A stretch of DNA of 12,344 nucleotides from JABCPE02 sp963530295 (GTDB lineage: Bacteria; Bacteroidota; Bacteroidia; Flavobacteriales; Weeksellaceae): the NCBI GenBank assembly GCA_963530295.1, contig CAUSCF010000033.1, positions 1 to 12,344 of the forward strand, written 5' to 3'. The notes beneath the pieces were generated by a model. It was not told the origin of the DNA and searched no databases. It was given only the letters and a program-made list of their open reading frames with translations. Positions 6,301-12,344 of this stretch are shown piece after piece. How positions within the stretch are numbered: position 1 is the stretch's first letter; each line of letters starts with the position of its first letter. The position numbers and the translations under genes are program-made.

Positions 6301-6764
6301 AAAAATCATTAGAAAATCTTTTAGCCCAGCAAGGTATTGCTTTACTCAATATCCTCTCTAAAGAAGAGCGACGCGCTCGTACCGAAACTATCAAAGCGCG
6401 CTATCGCGAGGCAGGTTATGATGATTTGCCTCACGAACTCGTCACTTTCCTTACCATATTCGACGACAAGGATATCAAACGCCGCGATGGCTATATGGTT
6501 TTTATATATTCGCAAAATCTCCCCACTCGCCAAGAAATGCTATACTATGAATCAGACGCGGGGGTTACCAATCTTATTCCCTTTGGCGATGTCAATGCCG
6601 ATGAAGTTCTCTGTATAGATAGTGTAGGCAGTGTATGGGGTGTGCTCGACCTTACCTCTTGGGCACCAAGAAAGACCTATTACCATTTCTATGGAGGCGA
6701 CCTCTATACCGCTCTTGAAAATATGATCAAAGGCAAAGTAGAAGAAACAATTACACGACCTTAA
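6297..6764 (+). CDS. SUKH/SMI1-like protein (155 aa)
   Basis: The pattern of an early helix pair DLPHELVTFLTIFDD (43-57), a strand YMVFIY (66-71), a core NLIPFGDVNADEVLCID followed by GSVWGVLDL (92-119) and a last helix GGDLYTALENMI (133-144) fits the SUKH fold. In that fold, LPxxLxxFL, the PFG/GD loop and a final Y.F..FxxxLxxxI helix recur. The match is weaker than for the protein at 2826-4196, so the assignment is tentative. SUKH proteins often provide immunity against polymorphic toxins, but no toxin is seen here. Its ATG overlaps the TGA of the preceding small ORF, and the next gene begins 6 bases after its stop, so it sits inside an operon. No signal peptide is present, and it is presumably cytoplasmic. 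Confidence 0.65.
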   Translation: MKKSLENLLAQQGIALLNILSKEERRARTETIKARYREAGYDDLPHELVTFLTIFDDKDIKRRDGYMVFIYSQNLPTRQEMLYYESDAGVTNLIPFGDVNADEVLCIDSVGSVWGVLDLTSWAPRKTYYHFYGGDLYTALENMIKGKVEETITRP

Positions 6765-6770
6765 AACACC

Positions 6771-7337
6771 ATGAAAAACACCCTTTGGCTTTATAAAAAT
6801 TCTTATCAGATAGAGATTATAGACGAAACCAATCTTGATGATAATCAAAAAGCCCTTACTCGTTATCAAGAGCGCCAGCCTTACGACCGTGAAGTAGGCG
6901 ACTATGACCAATTGATAGGCATTCGGCTCTATGAAAATGAAAAACCTATGGGTAAAGTATTGCTTGTGGCTGATACTTATAATGTGCTCAATGAGAAAGG
7001 GATTCTTTTGGATAATGATAGACTTTTGGTGGCTTGCGGCTATGAAGTATTTTGTGTTCTCTTACCCTCCTTAGAGCTCCTTTGGCATACGCAGGTAGAT
7101 ATGGCGACTTGCTTTGAGATAGTTCCTTACCAAGATGATTACATTACCCATGGAGAGGTGGAGATATCACGCCTTAATAGGCAGGGCGAAATCCTCTGGC
7201 AGTTCAGTGGGAAGGATATTTTTGTCTCGCCCATAGAGCGTACGCCTTCTTTTACCCTTACACCAAAGGGAATAGAGCTGGTGGATTTCAATTACGAAAG
7301 TTATCTGATAGACTATGATGGGAAACTTTTACGGTAA
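6771..7337 (+). CDS. Hypothetical protein with beta-propeller-like segment (188 aa)
   Basis: The family is not recognised. Residues about 84-152 alternate short strands in a pattern reminiscent of PQQ/WD-type propeller blades: RLLVACGYEVFCVLLPSLEL, then LWHTQVD, and SRLNRQGEILWQFSGKDIF. The end (LIDYDGKLLR) resembles another partial blade. A complete propeller would need far more residues, so it would be a one- to three-blade fragment or simply a beta-rich protein. It has no signal peptide. It follows the SUKH-like gene by 6 bases and is the last gene of that unit; the next gene has its own promoter. Association with SUKH-like proteins may suggest an immunity-type accessory role, but this is inference from position only. 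Confidence 0.7.
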   Translation: MKNTLWLYKNSYQIEIIDETNLDDNQKALTRYQERQPYDREVGDYDQLIGIRLYENEKPMGKVLLVADTYNVLNEKGILLDNDRLLVACGYEVFCVLLPSLELLWHTQVDMATCFEIVPYQDDYITHGEVEISRLNRQGEILWQFSGKDIFVSPIERTPSFTLTPKGIELVDFNYESYLIDYDGKLLR

Positions 7338-7375
7338 ATAGAGGTCAATTTTTGTGAATCGTTTTATTTACATTT

Positions 7376-7408
7376 TTTGACTTTTAATCATAAAAAACAC
7401 TACTTTTG
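7376..7408 (+). promoter_or_regulatory. Bacteroidota promoter of pepE-ligA (TTTG-21-TACTTTTG)
   Basis: A TTTG at 7376-7379 is followed, after 21 bases, by TACTTTTG at 7401-7408. Both match the Bacteroidota primary sigma consensus (TTTG and TAnnTTTG), and the spacing lies in the normal range. The ATG of pepE is 23 bases downstream, so the 5' leader is short. Confidence 0.75.
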
Positions 7409-7431
7409 GGACACGCTTAAAAAGAACAATT

Positions 7432-8127
7432 ATGAACATTATTTTGGCATCCACTTCTACACTTTTTGGTGGAAAATATTTAGAATATTTACGAGAAGAA
7501 CTTGTGAAACTTTATCACGGAATAGATGAGGTTTTGTTTATTCCTTACGCCAGACCCAGCGGGATTTCTCACGAGGAATACACGGACAAGACGCGCGAGT
7601 TTTTCGGAACTATTGGCATAAAAATAAAAGGGATCCACGAATTTGAAAATCCACAAGAAGCCATTGCCTCAGCAAAGGCGTATTTTACAGGTGGTGGGAA
7701 TACTTTTCTTTTGGTCAAAACTCTTCATGAAAAAAATCTGATGAAGGCTTTGAAAGAAAATGTAGAAAAAGGAAAACCATATTTAGGGTGTAGTGCTGGG
7801 AGCAATATAGGCGGGCTTAACATCCAGACAACCAATGATATGCCGATAGTCTATCCGCCGAGTTTTGAGGCTATGGGACTGGTGCCGTTTAATATCAATC
7901 CTCATTACCTTGACCCAAATCCAGATTTGAAGCACAATGGCGAAACGCGAGAAACCAGAATCAAAGAATTTTTGACACAAAATAATATCAAAGTGGTAGG
8001 TCTTCGCGAAGGAAACTGGATTAGAAGAATTGGCGATGAAATCACGGTGCAGGGCAGCCAGCTCACACGGATTTTTGAGCAGGGAAAAGAGCCTTACGAA
8101 ATAGAAACAGGAAGTAAAATAGACTAA
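7432..8127 (+). CDS. pepE: Dipeptidase E (alpha-aspartyl dipeptidase, peptidase S51)
   Basis: PepE is a cytoplasmic serine peptidase that cleaves dipeptides with an N-terminal aspartate. At 231 residues it is of normal length. The nucleophile Ser121 lies in GCSAGSN (119-125), preceded by the family's GGGNTF loop (87-92). His158 (INPHYLDPNP) and Glu193 (LREGNW) line up with the Ser120/His157/Glu192 triad described for the Salmonella enzyme. There is no signal peptide. The strong promoter 23 bases upstream and the 10-base gap to ligA indicate a pepE-ligA operon driven from 7401. Confidence 0.95.
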   Translation: MNIILASTSTLFGGKYLEYLREELVKLYHGIDEVLFIPYARPSGISHEEYTDKTREFFGTIGIKIKGIHEFENPQEAIASAKAYFTGGGNTFLLVKTLHEKNLMKALKENVEKGKPYLGCSAGSNIGGLNIQTTNDMPIVYPPSFEAMGLVPFNINPHYLDPNPDLKHNGETRETRIKEFLTQNNIKVVGLREGNWIRRIGDEITVQGSQLTRIFEQGKEPYEIETGSKID

Positions 8128-8137
8128 AAAACAGAAA

Positions 8138-10135
8138 ATGTCTGCAAAAGAAAAAATAGAAAACCTCCGAAAAGAGCTTCATCAGCATAATTATAATTAT
8201 TATGTTCTTGATAATCCTACGATTTCGGATTTTGAGTTTGATGAAAAACTGAGAGAATTGCAGTCTTTGGAGGCAGCAAATCCAGAATTCTACGACCCAA
8301 ATTCTCCCACAGTGCGTGTAGGAGGAGAGGTTACCAAGGTTTTTCCTACGGTTTCTCACGAATTTAGAATGTATTCGCTGGATAATTCTTATAACTTTGA
8401 AGATTTGGAGGAGTGGTATAACCGAACCAAAAAAATATTAGAAACGGATGAAATAGAATTTGTGACCGAACTGAAATACGACGGTGCTTCTATTTCTATA
8501 CTTTATGAACAGGGAAAATTCGTTCAGGCAGTTACTCGTGGTGATGGGTTTCAGGGCGATGAAATCACCTCAAATGTGAAAACGATAAAGGACATTCCGC
8601 TGCAGTTGTATGGCGATTTTCCAGAAAAATTCTACATGCGCGGCGAGATATATTTGACACGAAAAGCCTTTGATAAAATCAATCAGGAAAGGGAACAGGA
8701 AGGGCTGGATATCTTCATGAATCCAAGAAATACGGCCTCTGGAAGTCTGAAAATGCAGGACAGCACGGAGGTGAGTAGGAGAGGGCTTTCGGCGGTGCTG
8801 TATCAGTTTGTAGCACAGGATGTTACAGAAAAAACACACTGGGAGCTGCTCCAAAAGATGAGTTCTGTGGGCTTCAAGGTTTCGCAGTATAGCAAACTCT
8901 GCAAATCATTGCAGGAAGTGAAAGATTTTATTAATTTTTGGGATAAAGAACGACAGAATTTAGGTTTTGATATTGATGGAATTGTAATCAAAGTCAATGA
9001 CCTAAAACAACAGCAGATTTTGGGATATACCGCCAAGTCACCACGCTGGGCGACGGCTCATAAATTTAAAGCGGAAAAGGTGGAAACTCAGCTTTTGTCT
9101 ATTGATTATCAGGTTGGTAGAACGGGAGTAATCACACCAGTTGCCAATCTGTCACCAGTGCTTTTGGCGGGAACTATTGTGAAACGGGCATCTCTTCATA
9201 ATGAGGATATTATCAAGAAATTGGATTTGCACGAAAATGATTTTGTATATGTAGAAAAAGGGGGTGAAATCATCCCTAAAATAGTAGGCGTAAATACCGA
9301 AAAAAGGGAAGCGATGTCTTCGCAGATTAGCTATATCACCCGCTGTCCAGAGTGCGATACGGAGCTGATAAAGGAAGAAAGCCAAGCGCTTCATTTCTGC
9401 CCGAATGAAATCCACTGCCCTCCGCAGGTGGTCGGTAAAATGATACATTTCGTTTCCAGAAAGGCTTTGAATATAGAAAATTTGGGTTCGGAGACTATAG
9501 AGCAGCTCTATCGTGAAGGTTTGATAAAAACGGTGGCGGATTTTTATACCTTGAAAAAAGAACAGCTTTTGCCTCTGGAAAGAATGGCTGAAAAATCTGC
9601 ACAGAACATCATCGATGGGATAGAAAAATCAAAGCAAATTCCTTTTGAAAGGGTGCTTTATGGCATTGGGATAAAACACATCGGTGAAACCATTGCTAAG
9701 AAATTGGTTAAAAATTTTGGTTCTATAGAAGAACTCAGCAGGGCAACTGTGGAGGAACTCATCCAAGTGGAAGATATAGGTGATAAAATAGCCGAAAGCA
9801 TCGCAGCATTCTTTTCTAATGAAGAAAACAGAAAGCTGATAGAAAGGCTCAAAGAGTATGGAATCCAGTTGGAAAGAGGCGAAGTATCCACGGAGGTATT
9901 GTCAGATAATCTAGCAGGGAAGACCTTTTTATTTACAGGGAAATTATCTCTTTTTACCCGTGAACAAGCCGAAGAAATGGTAGAAAAACATGGCGGAAGA
10001 AATATCTCTGCAGTGTCCAAAAACTTGAACTATTTAGTAGTGGGAGAGAAGGCAGGAAGCAAACTCAAGAAGGCGCAGGAGATAGGCACGATTACCATTC
10101 TGGATGAGCAGGAATTTTTAAAAATGATGGAATAA
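8138..10135 (+). CDS. ligA: NAD+-dependent DNA ligase LigA
   Basis: LigA seals nicks during replication and repair, using NAD+ as adenylate donor. At 665 residues it has the full bacterial architecture. An N-terminal Ia domain (HNYNYYVLDNPTISDFEFD, 17-35) binds NMN. The adenylation domain carries the active Lys113 in ELKYDGAS (111-118), with TRGDG (133-137) and DGIVIKVN (280-287). An OB fold contains YQVGRTG...TPVANLSP. A four-cysteine zinc finger uses Cys403, 406, 421 and 427. Helix-hairpin-helix repeats lie at about 505-560 (GIGIKHIGE, VEDIGDKIAESI), and a BRCT domain at about 588-665 (LAGKTFLFTGKL, NYLVVGEKAGSKLKKA). All essential residues appear intact. It is co-transcribed with pepE and is expected to be essential. 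Confidence 0.98.
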   Translation: MSAKEKIENLRKELHQHNYNYYVLDNPTISDFEFDEKLRELQSLEAANPEFYDPNSPTVRVGGEVTKVFPTVSHEFRMYSLDNSYNFEDLEEWYNRTKKILETDEIEFVTELKYDGASISILYEQGKFVQAVTRGDGFQGDEITSNVKTIKDIPLQLYGDFPEKFYMRGEIYLTRKAFDKINQEREQEGLDIFMNPRNTASGSLKMQDSTEVSRRGLSAVLYQFVAQDVTEKTHWELLQKMSSVGFKVSQYSKLCKSLQEVKDFINFWDKERQNLGFDIDGIVIKVNDLKQQQILGYTAKSPRWATAHKFKAEKVETQLLSIDYQVGRTGVITPVANLSPVLLAGTIVKRASLHNEDIIKKLDLHENDFVYVEKGGEIIPKIVGVNTEKREAMSSQISYITRCPECDTELIKEESQALHFCPNEIHCPPQVVGKMIHFVSRKALNIENLGSETIEQLYREGLIKTVADFYTLKKEQLLPLERMAEKSAQNIIDGIEKSKQIPFERVLYGIGIKHIGETIAKKLVKNFGSIEELSRATVEELIQVEDIGDKIAESIAAFFSNEENRKLIERLKEYGIQLERGEVSTEVLSDNLAGKTFLFTGKLSLFTREQAEEMVEKHGGRNISAVSKNLNYLVVGEKAGSKLKKAQEIGTITILDEQEFLKMME

Positions 10136-10167
10136 AAAAAGGAACTCTAAAATAGAGTTCCTTTTTT
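10135..10167. terminator. Bidirectional intrinsic terminator between ligA and the OmpA gene
   Basis: A perfect inverted repeat (GGAACTCTA, loop AAA, TAGAGTTCC, flanked by A6 and T6) forms a 15-bp stem. On either strand it ends in a T-run, so it can end transcription of ligA from the left and of the convergent OmpA-family gene from the right. Confidence 0.9.
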
Positions 10168-10182
10168 ATAGAAATATTTAGA

Positions 10183-12333
10183 TTATTTCTTCTTTTTAGC
10201 AACTGGCTTTCTGTGGACAGTTTTTCCTTTAGCTCCTACAGATTTTTTTGCAGCAGCTTTTTTAGGTGTTGCAACATGCACATCAGATTTTGTCAATGCA
10301 TCCCACTCGCTTCCTGTTACATATTTAACTTCTACTTTTCTGTCTTTTTCTCTTTCTGCATCAGAAGCAGTTACAGGCACTTCAGCGAATTCAAAGCCTA
10401 CACCTTTTGATTTTAACTGGCTGTGGTCTACACCTCTTTCTTCAAGGGCTTTAACTACTGCAGCAGCTCTTTCTCTAGAAAGTCTAAGGTTAAGGGCAGC
10501 ATTTCCTTTTCTATCCGTATGTCCGATTACTAGGAAAGTACCTCCGTTAGAAGATTTGATAATCTTAGCAGCGTCATCTAGTTTAGGAGCAGCCTCTGGT
10601 CTTAGAGTAGCTTTACCTAAGTTGAATAGAATATTTTTAAGAGCCGAAGTAACTTCACCTGCGATATCAGCATGAGTTTTAGGGCATCCTTGTTTTTCTG
10701 GCAATCCTGCTTCAGTAGGACATTTGTCATCTTTATCTGGAATTCCATCTCCGTCTGTATCTTTCCAAGGACATCCTTCATTTTCTACTGGACCAGGAAC
10801 ATCAGGACACTTGTCATCTTTGTCTAGAACTCCGTCATTATCAGTATCTCCCCAAGGGCATCCTCTGTTTTCTATCGGTCCAGGAACTGTAGGACATTCA
10901 TCATGTCTGTCTAGAACTCCGTCTCCGTCTGTATCTTTGTCAGTTTCAGCAACTACAGCTTCTGCTTTTTTACCTTTGTATAGTATGAAACCAAGTCCAG
11001 CGTAGATGTTAGCACCTTTTGATTCAGTGAATAAGATTTTCAAGTCATCAGAACCTACTGACAATGGTCCTAATCTAAGAGCAAGTCCTGGTTTGAAATC
11101 TTGGCTCATAAAGTTGTAAGTCAAAGGAACAGATACATCTACCCACTTGCTTTCGAATCTAGGAACAAGCCCTACGAAACTATGGTAATAAGGGTTCGTA
11201 GAGTTAGTATTTGCTAAATTGATCAAACCATTAGCACTAACGAAAAATCTTTTTGTGATAGCATAGTCTGCATATAGATTTAGGTTAGTAGGAAGACCTT
11301 GGCTTACAGATGATGTAGTCAGAGTAGTGTTGTAACCTCTAGATCTAAGGTAGTTAGCAGTAGAGTTTAGGTCAAAAATATCTATTTCGTTAGGGTCTAT
11401 AGCAGAACCCGCACCTCTGATGCTCAGTTTACGAATATCATTGTATTTGATAGCACCGATATCATTAACAGATGCGCCAAATTTTAAGAAGTAAGGTTTG
11501 TCTCCAGAAGCTTCTTTTAAAGTCAATTCAGCACCGAAATCTCCACCAAATCCTGTCGCTCCACCGAAGAAGTCCCCAAAACCATAATCATTTAATGATT
11601 TTTCAGGATTTAGGTTGGTGTATAGATCCCAGTTAATGTTAGTTGCTGAGATTGTAGGGTTAGATGGGTTATTGTTATAGATTAAGTTGTGCCCATTACT
11701 TTCGAATCTGTTTAGTCCAGCTCCTTTGTATAGTTTTACACTTGCTCCTAATGATAGTTTTAAGTCGTTGTTATCAATCACAGCATAAGCACCTTTTACT
11801 CCTAAATCAGTAAGCGCAGTGGTATTGATACCGAATCCTGTATTATCAACCAATGGAATATTAGCAAGACCAGGGTTGTCAGTTCCTAAATTCCCGTTTA
11901 AGGCATCAAGGAAAGCAGAGTTTATATTTTTTCCTTGACCGAAAAGTCTTACTCTTGAAGAAAATCCGAAGCCTAATTTGTTATTCACTGTAAACTGGAA
12001 AGATGGCCCTAAAACTTCACCTACGATTCCCAAGTTTATCAAAGCTCCATTCCCTCCATTGTGAGAAGCTCCATTTCCTAGTTCATCTAGTGTGAAACCT
12101 CCGAAAGAGTTCAAATTTTTAAACTTGTAATAGTCATTATTAACCAGTCCATTAACAGACACAAGATTAACAGCTACTTTTACTTTTTCATCAGTAAGTT
12201 TAGCAGGGTTGTACTGTGACCCATAAACTCCCGAATAGTTACTATTGCTCAGTCCCAGATACTTCTGAGCCGATAGATTACTGGCAGCTACTCCTCCAAG
12301 GAATAGTCCCGCGATAAGAATTTTTCTCTTCAT
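10183..12333 (-). CDS. OmpA-family outer membrane protein with N-terminal barrel region and thrombospondin type 3 repeats
   Basis: The 716-residue protein starts with a signal peptide (MKRKILIAGLFLGGVAASNLSA, cleavage likely after Ala22). Residues about 25-455 are a Gly/Asn/aromatic-rich beta-strand region of the type called DUF5723 in Bacteroidota outer membrane proteins, presumably a beta-barrel. Three calcium-binding thrombospondin type 3 repeats follow (467-553). An OmpA peptidoglycan-binding domain (about 565-672) carries GHTDRKG and LSRERA, with Asp607 and Arg622, which match the diaminopimelate-contacting pair of OmpA and show the same 15-residue spacing. The protein would anchor the outer membrane to the cell wall. 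A lysine-rich tail (691-716) follows the OmpA domain. No type IX secretion sorting domain is present. The ATG at 12333 is 11 bases from the window edge, so the promoter is not visible. Confidence 0.93.
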   Translation of the reverse strand: MKRKILIAGLFLGGVAASNLSAQKYLGLSNSNYSGVYGSQYNPAKLTDEKVKVAVNLVSVNGLVNNDYYKFKNLNSFGGFTLDELGNGASHNGGNGALINLGIVGEVLGPSFQFTVNNKLGFGFSSRVRLFGQGKNINSAFLDALNGNLGTDNPGLANIPLVDNTGFGINTTALTDLGVKGAYAVIDNNDLKLSLGASVKLYKGAGLNRFESNGHNLIYNNNPSNPTISATNINWDLYTNLNPEKSLNDYGFGDFFGGATGFGGDFGAELTLKEASGDKPYFLKFGASVNDIGAIKYNDIRKLSIRGAGSAIDPNEIDIFDLNSTANYLRSRGYNTTLTTSSVSQGLPTNLNLYADYAITKRFFVSANGLINLANTNSTNPYYHSFVGLVPRFESKWVDVSVPLTYNFMSQDFKPGLALRLGPLSVGSDDLKILFTESKGANIYAGLGFILYKGKKAEAVVAETDKDTDGDGVLDRHDECPTVPGPIENRGCPWGDTDNDGVLDKDDKCPDVPGPVENEGCPWKDTDGDGIPDKDDKCPTEAGLPEKQGCPKTHADIAGEVTSALKNILFNLGKATLRPEAAPKLDDAAKIIKSSNGGTFLVIGHTDRKGNAALNLRLSRERAAAVVKALEERGVDHSQLKSKGVGFEFAEVPVTASDAEREKDRKVEVKYVTGSEWDALTKSDVHVATPKKAAAKKSVGAKGKTVHRKPVAKKKK
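10675..10935 (-). repeat. Three 87-base tandem units encoding thrombospondin type 3 repeats
   Basis: The units are 10849-10935, 10762-10848 and 10675-10761, each exactly 29 codons. Each encodes a DTD(G/N)DG(V/I).D.(D/H)(D/E).CP calcium-binding motif followed by a GCP. Units 1 and 2 share the middle VPGP(I/V)EN. These acidic repeats link the membrane barrel to the OmpA domain and probably bind calcium. Their in-frame period leaves room for copy-number change between strains. Confidence 0.85.
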
Positions 12334-12344
12334 TTTTTATAGTT

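Noticed and set aside
9152..9448. Antisense open frames within ligA and other genes
   Set aside because: They are uninterrupted frames opposite strongly supported genes, with no recognisable domains or promoter.
10724..11005. Plus-strand Ser/Pro-rich repeated open frame
   Set aside because: It is the antisense image of the thrombospondin type 3 repeats of the OmpA-family gene.

Overview
The window looks like chromosomal DNA of a Bacteroidota bacterium, most likely of the order Flavobacteriales (Weeksellaceae/Riemerella/Chryseobacterium- or Capnocytophaga-like). The evidence is several good matches to the Bacteroidota promoter element TAnnTTTG, the lack of strong Shine-Dalgarno sites, an OmpA protein with thrombospondin type 3 repeats and a Bacteroidota-type N-terminal barrel region, and the LigA and PepE sequence style. 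The genus cannot be fixed from the sequence alone.

Layout. 1-407 is the 3' end of a DoxX-family membrane protein gene, cut by the window edge. 466-1773 holds two closely spaced genes of unknown function; the second has two UBA/TS-N-like segments. 1951-2772 is an MscS-type mechanosensitive channel with its own promoter. 2826-4196 is a SUKH (SMI1/KNR4) protein with a C-terminal helical-repeat region. 4214-4745 is an O6-alkylguanine-DNA alkyltransferase gene whose N-terminal codons lie in another frame, which indicates a one-base frameshift. 4806-6025 is a very AT-rich three-gene operon with its own promoter and an intrinsic terminator (6071-6104). 6121-7337 holds a possible small membrane ORF or gene remnant, a SUKH-like protein and a protein of unknown function, closely packed. 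7432-10135 is a pepE-ligA operon behind a textbook Bacteroidota promoter. A bidirectional terminator (10135-10167) separates it from a convergent outer-membrane OmpA-family gene (10183-12333, minus strand).

The most interesting region is 4806-6104. The first protein has an ADP-ribosyltransferase-like HGT...WLGDGVYF signature. The second is a small acidic protein. The third carries the C-terminal signature of SecB chaperones. This order (toxin, small antitoxin, SecB-like chaperone) is that of toxin-antitoxin-chaperone (TAC) systems, in particular the anti-phage CmdTAC type, in which an ART toxin modifies mRNA. The low GC of the operon compared with its neighbours suggests horizontal acquisition. 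The same accessory stretch contains SUKH-type genes, a family known for immunity proteins of polymorphic toxin systems, so 466-7337 reads as an accessory/defence region next to the housekeeping pepE-ligA-OmpA block.
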